From positions 1-64,000 of the forward strand of contig DATABA010000025.1 of assembly GCA_036259835.1 (NCBI GenBank): a stretch of 64,000 nt of DNA, read 5' to 3'. The translations under genes were made by a program, and so were the position numbers. The notes below the pieces were generated by a model. That model was not told where the DNA came from. It saw only the letters and a program-made list of their open reading frames with translations, and ran no database searches. Every line of letters begins with the position of its first letter. Position 1 is the first letter of the stretch. Origin of the DNA: JALYGK01 sp036259835. Its GTDB lineage: Bacteria > Actinomycetota > UBA4738. Shown here in pieces: positions 26,708 to 34,881 of the stretch.

Positions 26708-26899
26708 ATGCGAAAGGTGATTCGAAAGCGCATTCGCTATGACAAGGACGGCGTCCAGGTGCGGGGCGACGTGCAGGCCGCCATCGCGACCAACGTGGGT
26801 CGCAAGAGGACGAGCACCTCGGTCAAGAGCACCCAGCGCATCGTTCAAAGATCCAGCAGCAAGAACGTTGGGGGAAAGGAGGAGAGGCCAAAGGACTAA
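26708..26899 (+). CDS. Basic 63-residue protein of the peptide cluster
   Basis: A 63-residue protein I do not recognise. The N-terminus is very basic (MRKVIRKRIRYDKDG). The middle GDVQAAIATNV and the later Ser/Thr/Gln strand (TSTSVKSTQRIVQRS) follow the same strand-turn-strand pattern as the three peptides downstream: V-[QN]-x-A-[IV]-A-x-N-V, then an alternating strand with Q. Predicted charge is strongly positive, in contrast to the acidic peptides. It is the first gene after the terminator and palindrome, 53 bases before the first peptide. It may be a partner, chaperone or structural subunit; function unknown. Confidence 0.65.
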   Translation: MRKVIRKRIRYDKDGVQVRGDVQAAIATNVGRKRTSTSVKSTQRIVQRSSSKNVGGKEERPKD

Positions 26900-26952
26900 T
26901 TCGCGAAACGCGAACCAGAGGCGCCCTCGAAAAGGAACAGGAGGTGAGTTGA

Positions 26953-27174
26953 ATGGGTGGTGCGAAGCAAAGCGGTGACGAGTACCGCCGTCTGACCAAG
27001 GAAGACCTCGAGTCCCTGGCGGGCGAGGCTCTTCCCGAACGCGCGGCCATGTCACTCATCAACGCCAACATCGCAATTCCTGTGAACGCGGCGGTCGCGG
27101 CGAACGTCCTTTCGGACGACGCCATCGCCTACGCCGAGGCGGCACAGGACACCCCCATCGATCAGAGCAGCTGA
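26953..27174 (+). CDS. Putative maturated peptide 1 (LPERAAMSLINAN family)
   Basis: A 73-residue peptide behind AGGAGGTG. It shares with the next two genes a leader-like half, Y-x-x-LT[KR]EDL-x-x-[LI]AGE-x-LPERAAMSLINAN, and a second half [VI]A-x-PVN-x-A-x-A-x-NV-x-SD-x-[AS]-[IV]-A, ending ...IDQS[SN]. No cysteine is present. The leader is acidic and helical; the second half is Ala/Val/Asn rich and predicted to form two short strands. The fixed leader before a slightly variable core, tandem copies and the adjoining PqqD-domain protease are what one expects of RiPP precursors. I do not recognise the family. Confidence 0.75.
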   Translation: MGGAKQSGDEYRRLTKEDLESLAGEALPERAAMSLINANIAIPVNAAVAANVLSDDAIAYAEAAQDTPIDQSS

Positions 27175-27199
27175 GCTCAGGGGACGAAAGGAGAACGCA

Positions 27200-27412
27200 A
27201 TGACGAAGGAGCAAGAGGAATACAGGAAGCTGACCAGAGAGGATCTGGAGAAGATCGCAGGGGAGCCGCTTCCAGAGCGCGCCGCCATGTCGCTCATCAA
27301 TGCGAACGTGGCCGCTCCCGTAAACGCGGCGCTCGCCCTGAACGTGCTCTCCGACGACTCGGTGGCCATCGCCAACGCCGAGCAGGACGCCACCATCGAC
27401 CAGAGCAACTAG
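27200..27412 (+). CDS. Putative maturated peptide 2 (LPERAAMSLINAN family)
   Basis: A 70-residue paralogue of the peptide at 26953, with its own ribosome site (AAAGGAG). LPERAAMSLINAN is identical in all three copies. Differences lie in the first ten residues and at core positions (AAPVNAALALNVLSDDSVAIANAEQ). It ends IDQSN. Spacing to the previous gene is 25 bases, so the three peptides form one transcript. Confidence 0.77.
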   Translation: MTKEQEEYRKLTREDLEKIAGEPLPERAAMSLINANVAAPVNAALALNVLSDDSVAIANAEQDATIDQSN

Positions 27413-27441
27413 CTCTGCAAGGGATGGGGGAGGAAATCGAA

Positions 27442-27651
27442 ATGACGGAGAAGACCGAATATCAGCGGTTGACCAAGGAGGACCTTGACCGTCTGGCCGG
27501 CGAGCCGCTTCCGGAGCGCGCCGCCATGTCGCTCATCAACGCGAACGTGGCCGCCCCGGTGAACCTGGCGGTCGCCGCCAACGTGGCCTCTGATGGCTCC
27601 ATCGCGTATGCCAACGCCGAGCAGACTGTCGACATCGACCAGAGCAACTGA
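27442..27651 (+). CDS. Putative maturated peptide 3 (LPERAAMSLINAN family)
   Basis: A 69-residue paralogue. ATG 27442 is chosen over an in-frame ATG at 27424 because the GGGGGAGG site sits eight to twelve bases before it and its N-terminus then aligns with peptide 2 (MTEKTEYQRLTKEDL). The core reads AAPVNLAVAANVASDGSIAYANAEQ and it ends IDQSN. It is followed by a strong stem-loop before the protease gene. Confidence 0.77.
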   Translation: MTEKTEYQRLTKEDLDRLAGEPLPERAAMSLINANVAAPVNLAVAANVASDGSIAYANAEQTVDIDQSN

Positions 27652-27674
27652 TCGGCGGTTGGCCGAATCAGCGG

Positions 27675-27700
27675 AAGGGGCGGCCTTCGGGCCGCCCCTT
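27675..27700 (+). terminator. 11-bp UUCG stem-loop after the peptide genes
   Basis: AAGGGGCGGCC (27675-27685) pairs perfectly with GGCCGCCCCTT (27690-27700) around a TTCG tetraloop. No T-run follows, so it is more likely a partial terminator or an RNA-stabilising 3' end than a full stop. That arrangement would let the three peptides be made in excess over the protease 29 bases downstream. Confidence 0.72.
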
Positions 27701-27728
27701 CGCACCTGAGAGACGGGAAACGCTACAG

Positions 27729-29561
27729 ATGGCGGACCAGCAGCCCACGCGTCGGCTTACGCCCGACGACCCGGAGGTCACCGAGCGGCTGCCTCCAGCC
27801 GAGGAGGCGACCGAAGAGCTCCATCAAGCTCCCGAGGATCGCGCCGTCGGGGAGCATCGTGAAACCGCCGAGCGAGTCGCGACGACCGTGACGGAGCGTC
27901 GCGCGGCCGCGGACGGAGATGGGGCAACCGCAGACGGCGACCGCCCGCGTCTCGCCGACGGAGTCGAGCTGCTCGGCCGCTATGAGGATTCCGGCTTCAA
28001 GGAGCCACCATTCATGGCCCGGCGGCCCGATGGTCAGATCGTGCAGCTGGCCCCGCTCCTGTACATGGTGGCCGAACGATCAAACGGCCAGAACGACCAC
28101 GCCGCGATTGCGCGGGAGTTGACGCAAGCCTTTCGGCGACAGGTCGAACCCGACGACGTCCGGTTTCTGATCCAGCAGAAGCTGACCCCTCTCGGACTGA
28201 TGGTGATGCCCGACGGCAAGGCGCCGCAGGTTCAGAAGCTCGACCCGCTTCTCGCCCTGAAGTTCCGGGCAGCGGTCGTGCCGAAAGGGTTGGTGCGGGC
28301 GATCACTACCCTGTTCAAGCCGCTGTTCTTTCCGCTCTTCATGGTGGCGGTACTGGCAGCCCTGATCGCGTTCGACTACTGGCTCTTCGGTGTGCATGGA
28401 GTGGCGCAAGGCCTCCGAGCGTCACTGTACCGGCCGGCGCTGCTCCTACTCGTTCTGGGATGCGTCGTTCTCTCCGCCGCCTTTCACGAGATCGGTCATG
28501 CGACCGCCTGCCGGTACGGAGGCGCCGAGCCCGGCGTGATGGGAGTCGGCATCTATGTCGTCTGGCCGGCCTTTTACACCGACGTGACGGACGCGTATCG
28601 CCTGGGGAAGGGCGGCCGGCTGCGAACCGACGTCGGCGGGCTCTACTTCAACGCGATCGTGGTTCTCTCGGTTGCTGCGATCTATTTCCTCGGCGGGTTC
28701 GAGGCGTTGCTCCTGATTGCGGTGATCCTCCAGCTCCAGATGATCCCGCAGCTCATGCCGTTCCTGAGGATGGACGGCTACTACATGGTCGCCGACCTGA
28801 CAGGAGTCCCGGACCTGTTCGCCAGGATGAAGTCGATCCTTCTCAGCCTGATTCCGTGGAGGAAGACCGACGAGCGGGTCAAGGAGCTGAAGCCTTGGGT
28901 TCGTCTTGCCGTGACCGCGTGGGTGCTCGTCGTGGTACCGCTTCTCCTGTTCAACCTGGCCTTCATCGTGATTTCCGCGCCGCGAATCTTTGCGACGGCT
29001 TGGGATTCGTTCTTCGTCCACTGGGGCCGGGTCTCCGACTCGTTCGGTTCCGGGCGGGTCTCCGCCGGACTGCTTGGCTCGGTGCAGATGGCGGCGCTGC
29101 TGCTGCCGGCCGCGGGGATCACGTACTCCGCCGGACGGTTGGGGAAGCGCGCTGCAACGGGTGCCTGGAGGTGGTCGGCGGACAGCCCCGTTCGTCGTGG
29201 CGCGGCCATCTTCGCTGTCGCTGCGGTAATTGGAGTGCTCGCCTACGTGTGGTGGCCGAACGGCGACTACCGGCCGATTCAACCAGGCGAGCGGTGGACC
29301 GCGGGGCAACTGGTGAGCGCGGTGAAGGACGTAGCAAGCGGACGGCCCGCGCTGTCGCTTCAGCAGCAGGCCCGCACCGTGGTCCCCGCGCCCCGTACCA
29401 ACGTGCAACCGACTCCGGGGGCATCGCCGGCGCCTGCGCCCGGAGCTTCGCCAACGTCCGGAACGTCTTCCGCCTCGACGGGTTCGTCGCCAACGCCGTC
29501 GCCCGGCGCTGAGCCCAGCCCGACCTCCTCGCCCAGTCCCAGTCCGAGCCCCAGTCCTTGA
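27729..29561 (+). CDS. M50-type membrane metalloprotease with PqqD-like N-terminal domain
   Basis: A 610-residue protein. Residues 1-70 are acidic and low in complexity. Residues 75-165 (GVELLGRYEDSG...MARRPDGQIVQLAPLLYMV...RFLIQQKLTPLGLM) look like a PqqD-type winged-helix peptide-recognition domain. Several transmembrane helices follow, with H253-E-I-G-H257 and, later, FLRMDGYYMVADL with D349: the complete zinc ligand set of site-2-protease-like M50 peptidases. After the last helix a periplasmic segment (IQPGERWTAGQLVSAV) runs into a Ser/Pro tail. The gene lies 78 bases after the peptides and 11 before the secreted protein. I infer that it binds the peptide leaders and cleaves or exports them. 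Confidence 0.82.
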   Translation: MADQQPTRRLTPDDPEVTERLPPAEEATEELHQAPEDRAVGEHRETAERVATTVTERRAAADGDGATADGDRPRLADGVELLGRYEDSGFKEPPFMARRPDGQIVQLAPLLYMVAERSNGQNDHAAIARELTQAFRRQVEPDDVRFLIQQKLTPLGLMVMPDGKAPQVQKLDPLLALKFRAAVVPKGLVRAITTLFKPLFFPLFMVAVLAALIAFDYWLFGVHGVAQGLRASLYRPALLLLVLGCVVLSAAFHEIGHATACRYGGAEPGVMGVGIYVVWPAFYTDVTDAYRLGKGGRLRTDVGGLYFNAIVVLSVAAIYFLGGFEALLLIAVILQLQMIPQLMPFLRMDGYYMVADLTGVPDLFARMKSILLSLIPWRKTDERVKELKPWVRLAVTAWVLVVVPLLLFNLAFIVISAPRIFATAWDSFFVHWGRVSDSFGSGRVSAGLLGSVQMAALLLPAAGITYSAGRLGKRAATGAWRWSADSPVRRGAAIFAVAAVIGVLAYVWWPNGDYRPIQPGERWTAGQLVSAVKDVASGRPALSLQQQARTVVPAPRTNVQPTPGASPAPAPGASPTSGTSSASTGSSPTPSPGAEPSPTSSPSPSPSPSP

Positions 29562-29572
29562 GAGGTGAATCC

Positions 29573-30274
29573 ATGAAACGCACCAGAAGTCGCGTTCGTC
29601 GCGGGACGAGCCTCGCGCTGGCGACGGCGCTCGCCGTGACCATGTCGCAGGTGCCGGCTGGCCCGGCCGGAGCGGCTGACAATGTCGCGGTCACGATCAA
29701 TACGAAGGACGGCTTCTCGGTCTGGAGCTTCGCCTTCAAGGTGACCCGCGTGATGCAAGACGTGGTCGACGACTCGAACGCTGCCGCCGCCGTTTCCAGC
29801 TGTACGGATTGCCAGTCGATCGCAGTGGCCCTCCAGGTCGTCTTGATCATGGGCGAGGCGAGCGTGATCGCCCCAACCAACCTCGCCCTTGCGTTGAACA
29901 TCGAATGCACGTCGTGCGAGACGCTGGCCTCCGCATACCAGTGGGTGTTCACGACAGGAGGTCCCGTTCGCTTCACGGCCGAGGGCAATCGCCGGCTCGC
30001 CGAAATCCGGCGAGCGTTCCTGGAGTTACTGAGGAATGCCGAGACCCTGACGCTCGCTGAGCTTCAGGCCGAGATTGCGAAATTGGCCGAGCAGCTGGCG
30101 CAAGTCATCCAGACGGAGCTGCTTCCGGCCGGCCAGGGCGACGAGCCGACGACCGGTCCGACCTCGGAACCGGAACCGGGACCCACACCGGCGCCTTCGC
30201 CGACGTCGACCTCGCCCGACCAACCGAGTCCATCGCCGAGCGAATCGCCCAGCCCCAGCCCTTCCCCTTCGTGA
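29573..30274 (+). CDS. Exported protein with two CTxC strand-turn units
   Basis: A 233-residue protein; ATG 29573 follows GAGAGGTG. A twin-arginine-like basic start (KRTRSRVRRG) and hydrophobic segment end at AGAADN. Two repeats follow: SNAAAAVSSCTDCQSIAVALQ and TNLALALNIECTSCETLASAY, each with N-x-A-x-A, a CTxC turn and A-x-A/[LY]-Q. The second repeat's APTNLALALN matches the peptides' APVNxAxAxN. Then comes a helical region rich in Glu/Ala/Leu (RRLAEIRRAFLELLRN...LAEQLAQVI) and a Pro/Ser/Thr tail like that of the protease. Two CxxC-type pairs could form disulfides. Its stop overlaps the next start (GTGA). I recall no named function. Confidence 0.72.
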   Translation: MKRTRSRVRRGTSLALATALAVTMSQVPAGPAGAADNVAVTINTKDGFSVWSFAFKVTRVMQDVVDDSNAAAAVSSCTDCQSIAVALQVVLIMGEASVIAPTNLALALNIECTSCETLASAYQWVFTTGGPVRFTAEGNRRLAEIRRAFLELLRNAETLTLAELQAEIAKLAEQLAQVIQTELLPAGQGDEPTTGPTSEPEPGPTPAPSPTSTSPDQPSPSPSESPSPSPSPS

Positions 30275-31104
30275 ACGCGGTCCGTCCGCTCGCGATCGGC
30301 ATGGCCCTCCTGCTCGGCGCGTGCACCGGATCGCCGGCTGTCGACGCGCTTTCCGAGACCGCGTCAAAGCTCGATGAAATCAGGAGTGGTCACCTCACGA
30401 TGCGGCTCCTCGCCGTCTCCCGCGGACTGAGCCAAACCACGGTGGGCTTCGAGCTCGATGGGCAGTTCGCGTTGCCGAGACCCAATGCCCTGCCGGTCGC
30501 CGACATGACCTACACGCGCATCCAGGGTGACGATCGGACGGAGGCGCGGTTCATCTCCACGGGAAGCGAGGCCTTCGTGGAGCTCGACGGGACGATGTAC
30601 CAGCTCGGCGACGAGCAGACCGCGACCCTGGTCGCGCCGGCTTCCGGAGACGCGGGGACTCCACTGACCGAGCTGGGCATCGACGGTTGGGTCGTGAACC
30701 CGCGCCTGAGCGTCGCGGCGAGCGAAGCGGGGGAATCTGTCGAGCGGATCAGCGGACGGCTCGACGTGGCGAATGCCATCAATGACTTGCTCGACCTCGC
30801 CAGGCAGCTTGGTGCCGAGGACCTCGCCGCGGTTCCGAGGATCGAAGGCCGCGCCGAAACGCAGCTGGACAGGGCTGTTCGTTCGTCGACGTTCGAACTG
30901 TTGACGGGGGAGTCCGACCGATACCTCAGGCGGCTTGCGATGCAGATCGACTTCGCCGCGACGGCGCCGCCGTCACTTCGTCCCGCGCTCCAGACCCTGG
31001 CCGACATCAACGTCCGGTTCGAGCTGGCGCTGAGCAATCACAACCAACAGGTGACGGTTGACGCGCCCGAGGGTGCGATCCCGTATTCGGAAGGGTCCCG
31101 GTAG
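30271..31104 (+). CDS. LppX/LprG-like lipoprotein
   Basis: A 277-residue lipoprotein from GTG 30271, overlapping the previous stop. The lipobox LLGAC places the lipid on C18. The mature part (SETASKLDEIRSGHLTMRLLAVS..., VGFELDGQFALP, FISTGSEAFVELDGTMYQL) follows the pattern of LppX/LprAFG lipid-carrier lipoproteins, a half-barrel fold with a hydrophobic pocket. It closes the peptide operon, so it may chaperone a product or lipid outside the membrane. The family call is by pattern and length. Confidence 0.7.
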   Translation: MNAVRPLAIGMALLLGACTGSPAVDALSETASKLDEIRSGHLTMRLLAVSRGLSQTTVGFELDGQFALPRPNALPVADMTYTRIQGDDRTEARFISTGSEAFVELDGTMYQLGDEQTATLVAPASGDAGTPLTELGIDGWVVNPRLSVAASEAGESVERISGRLDVANAINDLLDLARQLGAEDLAAVPRIEGRAETQLDRAVRSSTFELLTGESDRYLRRLAMQIDFAATAPPSLRPALQTLADINVRFELALSNHNQQVTVDAPEGAIPYSEGSR

Positions 31105-31136
31105 CTGGGCGCTTCCGCGTGAGACCATAACCAGCC

Positions 31137-31976
31137 GTGCCCGGGATCGACCTGCACACCCACTCCGTCTACTCAGACGGCACCTTTACGCCGGCGGAGC
31201 TCCTCCGAGCGGCCGGCGATCGTGGGCTCGACGTTATCGCGCTCACGGACCACGACACGATGAACGGGCTGGGCGAGGCGTCCGAGACCGCGGCGGACCT
31301 GGGGATCGAGCTGGTCCCGGGAATCGAGCTGTCGGCCGTGTACGGGGGCAAGGGGATTCACATCCTCTGCTATTACGCCGACCCCGATGACGCCGCGCTT
31401 CGAGGCGAGCTCGCGCGGCTGAAGGACGAGCGGTCGCGGAGAGGCGAACGGATGGTGGAGAAGCTCCAGGAGCTGGGGTATCCCGTGACCTTCGAGCGTG
31501 TTCTTCAGATCGCTCAGGGTGGGAACGTGGTCCGTCCGCATGTCGCGCAGGCTCTTGTGGAGGCCGGAGTCGTCGCGACGATCAAGGACGCGTTCACGGA
31601 GGAGCTCATCGGCGCGGGCGGAAAGGCGTACGTGGAAAAGGACGCCCTGCACCCGCTGGCCGCCATCGAGCTCATCCATCGAGCCGGTGGGGTGTCGGTT
31701 CTTGCCCACCCGGGAACGTCCCGCGAAGTGTCGCCTGTCTCCGACCACCTCATCGCCGAGCTTGCCGCAGCAGGACTCGACGGTATCGAAGCCGCCCATC
31801 CAGATCACTCTCCGGAGCTCGAAACGCATTACGTTGCGCTGGCAGAGCGGCTCGGTCTGTGCTGGACGGGATCCTCTGACTGCCATGGCGCGATCTACGA
31901 GCCGATCCGCCTGGGGATGCGAACGACTCCGCGAGAGCAACTCGACGCGCTGAAGGCCCGAAAGTTGCGTGAGTGA
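31137..31976 (+). CDS. PHP-domain phosphoesterase (YciV/RNase AM-like)
   Basis: A 279-residue protein from GTG 31137. The PHP metal motifs are complete: DLHTHSVYSDGT, TDHDT, PGIELS, AHPGTS and GSDCHG. Its length and the segment between them match the 3',5'-nucleoside bisphosphate phosphatase group, which also trims RNA 5' ends. Cytoplasmic. Twelve bases separate it from the next gene. Confidence 0.87.
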   Translation: MPGIDLHTHSVYSDGTFTPAELLRAAGDRGLDVIALTDHDTMNGLGEASETAADLGIELVPGIELSAVYGGKGIHILCYYADPDDAALRGELARLKDERSRRGERMVEKLQELGYPVTFERVLQIAQGGNVVRPHVAQALVEAGVVATIKDAFTEELIGAGGKAYVEKDALHPLAAIELIHRAGGVSVLAHPGTSREVSPVSDHLIAELAAAGLDGIEAAHPDHSPELETHYVALAERLGLCWTGSSDCHGAIYEPIRLGMRTTPREQLDALKARKLRE

Positions 31977-31988
31977 GAGACTGAGCGT

Positions 31989-32333
31989 ATGAGCGCCGAG
32001 CAGGAACGCGCCATCGAGCGCTTCAAGGACGCCGAAAAGCTGATTCGCCGCTCGGAGAAAGCACTCACCGAGATCAAGGTCGCTCAAGGCCTCTCGGACG
32101 AGCACGCGTCGGTGCTCGCCGCCCTTCGGATCTATCTGAAGGGAGATCCGGGCAAGTCGCTGGAAGACCTGCTCACCGCGGCCGGAGACCTCGGTTCGTC
32201 TGAGAGTCTCGAAGGCTTTCTCGAGACAAGGGGCTCTCAGAAGAGCAAGCCGACGCTCGACGACGTCCTCACCGAAAAGCGCAAGAAGCCGACACTCGAC
32301 GATATCCTGTCGCCGAAGCCGAAGACCGACTAA
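31989..32333 (+). CDS. Small helical protein with a doubled KPTLDD motif
   Basis: A 114-residue protein I do not recognise. It is charged and almost wholly helical (RAIERFKDAEKLIRRSEKALTEI...), then ends with two copies of KPTLDD[VI]L separated by eight residues (KPTLDDVLTEKRKKPTLDDIL). Such a repeat at a basic tail may be a short linear binding motif. It follows the PHP gene closely. Confidence 0.6.
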   Translation: MSAEQERAIERFKDAEKLIRRSEKALTEIKVAQGLSDEHASVLAALRIYLKGDPGKSLEDLLTAAGDLGSSESLEGFLETRGSQKSKPTLDDVLTEKRKKPTLDDILSPKPKTD

Positions 32334-32336
32334 GGA

Positions 32337-33515
32337 TCAGCCAAACCGCGCGGCCGCGAACGGCTCCGCGTCGAAGGGAGCCTCCGTCTCCAAGACGATC
32401 GACGCGACCAGTCTTGCCGTCCCTCCACCCAGGATCACGCCGAGGGAACCGTGACCGGACGCGACGACCACTCCCGCGCCGACCTCGTCGATCACGGGGC
32501 GTCCATCCGGCGTCATGGGCCGGATTCCCCACCAGGCGCCCTGAACGGGTGCTCCGGCCAGCGACGGGACGAGGTCGATCGCCCCAGCGAGAAGCCTTTG
32601 GGGAACCGATGGATCGTCGGGTTCGGGCGTGAAGGCGAATTGCCGCGACCCGCCGATCAGCATGGTTCCGTCGGTGTTCGGTTGAAGCATGGTGCCGATC
32701 ATCTCCCCCGGCGGCGATCCGCCGACGAGATCTGCCGCGCGCACCGGCGGAGTGCCGTCGGGGTCTGGAGGAGCGTGCCAGCCTGCTCGCGAAACCAGCC
32801 GCCGGACCGGGGCTTGGGCTGGAGCGACGTTGACCAACCAACCGCGGGCACCGGTGATGGGCATGTTCACTCCGAGTGGACGCACCAGCGTCGGCGTCCA
32901 CGGACCGGCTGCAACAACGACGACGTCGGCGGAGAGCGAGCCTTCGTCCGTGAGGACGCCGCGGACTCGGTCTCCTTGTGTCGACAGGGCGCGAACCGCG
33001 AGGTGCGTCCGAATGACTGCCCCGGCGGCCGCAGCCGCCTGCGCAAACGCGGCGGTCAGGACCGCCGGCTGTAACCGCCGGCCGTCGTCGAATAACCATC
33101 CTTCGGCGACGCTCTCATCGAGCTCCGGCTCGAGCTCACGCACCGCCCGTCGATCGAGGTTTTCGATCTTCACGCCGCATGCCGCCGCCGCTTCGGCCTC
33201 CAGGCTTGCCGCTTTGCGCTCCGCCGGGTCATCCATCGCTACGAGTAGGTAGCCCACCGGCTCTGCATCCATCCCCACCGGAACCGTCGTCGAGGCGGTC
33301 AGTTCGGCGTAGGCAGCCAGTGTCGACTCGGCCATGGGCGCCAGGCCCGGGTCGAGCGGCGAAAGCAGGAGTCCGTGATTCCTGCCAGACGCACCGGCAG
33401 CCAGCTCCGAGCGCTCGGCAAGGACCACCTTCGCCCCATGAGAGGCGAGCTCATACGCGCACGCGCAGCCGATAACGCCGCCGCCGACCACCACGACGTC
33501 GGCCCCTTTGGACAT
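32337..33515 (-). CDS. FAD-dependent D-amino-acid/glycine oxidase-type oxidoreductase
   Basis: A 392-residue DAO-family flavoenzyme: N-terminal dinucleotide fold DVVVVGGGVIGCACAYELA, LAERSELAAGASGRNHGLLLSP, and C-terminal VIDEVGAGVVVASGHGSLGVILGGGTARLVA in parts. Members oxidise amino acids or N-methylated amino acids. It is the last gene of a leftward amino-acid catabolism run, ten bases after an aminotransferase, so an imino- or amino-acid substrate is likely. It has no signal peptide. Confidence 0.87.
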   Translation of the reverse strand: MSKGADVVVVGGGVIGCACAYELASHGAKVVLAERSELAAGASGRNHGLLLSPLDPGLAPMAESTLAAYAELTASTTVPVGMDAEPVGYLLVAMDDPAERKAASLEAEAAAACGVKIENLDRRAVRELEPELDESVAEGWLFDDGRRLQPAVLTAAFAQAAAAAGAVIRTHLAVRALSTQGDRVRGVLTDEGSLSADVVVVAAGPWTPTLVRPLGVNMPITGARGWLVNVAPAQAPVRRLVSRAGWHAPPDPDGTPPVRAADLVGGSPPGEMIGTMLQPNTDGTMLIGGSRQFAFTPEPDDPSVPQRLLAGAIDLVPSLAGAPVQGAWWGIRPMTPDGRPVIDEVGAGVVVASGHGSLGVILGGGTARLVASIVLETEAPFDAEPFAAARFG

Positions 33516-33525
33516 GGGGAGGTTG

Positions 33526-34842
33526 TTACCGAGAAAAGACTCGGTCGATGGCCGCTCGAGTCTTGTCGACGGCTTCCGTGATTTCCTCGTCGGTGATCAC
33601 GTACGGTGGTCCGAGCATCACCACGTCCCCGTTGATTCCGTCGGCCGAACCGGTCGCCAGGTACAGGATCAGGCCTTCTTCCATGGCGGCGCCAACGACT
33701 CGTTCGCTGATCCGTTCCCGCCTTTCGAACGGCATCCTCGTGTGCTCGTCCTCGACGAGCTCGATGCCGATCATCAGCCCAAGGCCTCGGACGTCACCGA
33801 CGTGAGGGTGGAGTGACAGCGCCTGCGTCAGCTCCTTCAGGAGCCGCTCGCCCTTCACCCTGCTCGCCTCCACCAGGTCCTGCTCTTTCATCTTTCGGAG
33901 GACGGCCCGACCGACGGCGGCCCCAACCGGCGAGTGAGAGAACGTGAAGCCATGGACGAAGCCAGGCCGTTCGATGGTCTCGAACACCTGGCCGGAGCAC
34001 GCCACCAGGCCAAGGGGCCAGTATCCCGATGAAGCGGCCTTGCCGGCGATCAGGATGTCGGGGCGAACGTTCCAGTGGTCGCTCCCGAACCACCGCCCCG
34101 TTCGACCGAAGCCCGTCATTACCTCATCGGCGATCAGGAGCACGCCGTAGTCCCTGCAGACTTGCTGGATGTTCGACCAATAGTCGTCCGGAGGAACTGC
34201 GGCGCCCAACGTAGCTCCGACGATGGGCTCGGCAACGAAGCATGCCACGGTCTTTGGTCCCTCCTTGCGGAACGCCTCCTCCAGGATTTCGGCGTGGCGT
34301 TCACCGCAAAAGTCAGGATGGGTCGGGAGTGGACAGCGGTATTCGTAGACCCGTGGGACGTGCTTCGCCCGCCCCAGCCACGGTCGGTACGGTCGGCGCA
34401 GGGGGCCCCGGCCAGACGCGTCGAGGGCCCCGAGGGAGTTTCCATGGTATGAACCGACTCGGGCGATGATCTTGTACCGAGAATCCTCTCCGCGCGCCAG
34501 GTGATAGGAGCGCGCCAGCTTGAGCGCCGTCTCCATCGCCTCGCTGCCGCCTGATACGGGATAGATCTTCGGGAGCTCCATCGGAAGCAGCAGAGCCAGC
34601 TCGGAGGCGTACGCCTCGAGGGCCTCGCTTGTGAATTGGGTGCCGTGGACGTATGCGACGCGGCTGGCCTGTTCAACCATCGCCCGGACGACGTCAGCGT
34701 CCCCATGGCCCACGCCCACGACGAGGGCTCCACCCGACGCGTCGAGGTATCGGTTCCCGTTGACGTCCCAAATGGAGGCTCCATGGGCCAGCGCCACCGT
34801 GGGAAGCGGGCGGTCCATCACCCTTGGGAAGACCGCGGTCAT
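33526..34842 (-). CDS. Class III PLP-dependent aminotransferase
   Basis: A 438-residue omega-amino-acid-type aminotransferase. Motifs: VNGNRYLDASGGALVVGVGH, SGGSEAMETALKLAR, the PLP aspartate in LLIADEVMTGFGRTG, and the lysine in ILIAGKAASSGYWPLG. This group transfers amino groups from omega-amino acids (beta-alanine, GABA, taurine or amines) to pyruvate or 2-oxoglutarate. It precedes the DAO-type gene and follows the CoA-transferase beta subunit by 39 bases. Confidence 0.9.
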   Translation of the reverse strand: MTAVFPRVMDRPLPTVALAHGASIWDVNGNRYLDASGGALVVGVGHGDADVVRAMVEQASRVAYVHGTQFTSEALEAYASELALLLPMELPKIYPVSGGSEAMETALKLARSYHLARGEDSRYKIIARVGSYHGNSLGALDASGRGPLRRPYRPWLGRAKHVPRVYEYRCPLPTHPDFCGERHAEILEEAFRKEGPKTVACFVAEPIVGATLGAAVPPDDYWSNIQQVCRDYGVLLIADEVMTGFGRTGRWFGSDHWNVRPDILIAGKAASSGYWPLGLVACSGQVFETIERPGFVHGFTFSHSPVGAAVGRAVLRKMKEQDLVEASRVKGERLLKELTQALSLHPHVGDVRGLGLMIGIELVEDEHTRMPFERRERISERVVGAAMEEGLILYLATGSADGINGDVVMLGPPYVITDEEITEAVDKTRAAIDRVFSR

Positions 34843-34881
34843 GGGCGCATCATCGCAGGTAGAGGCGACCTGTGGGCGGCA

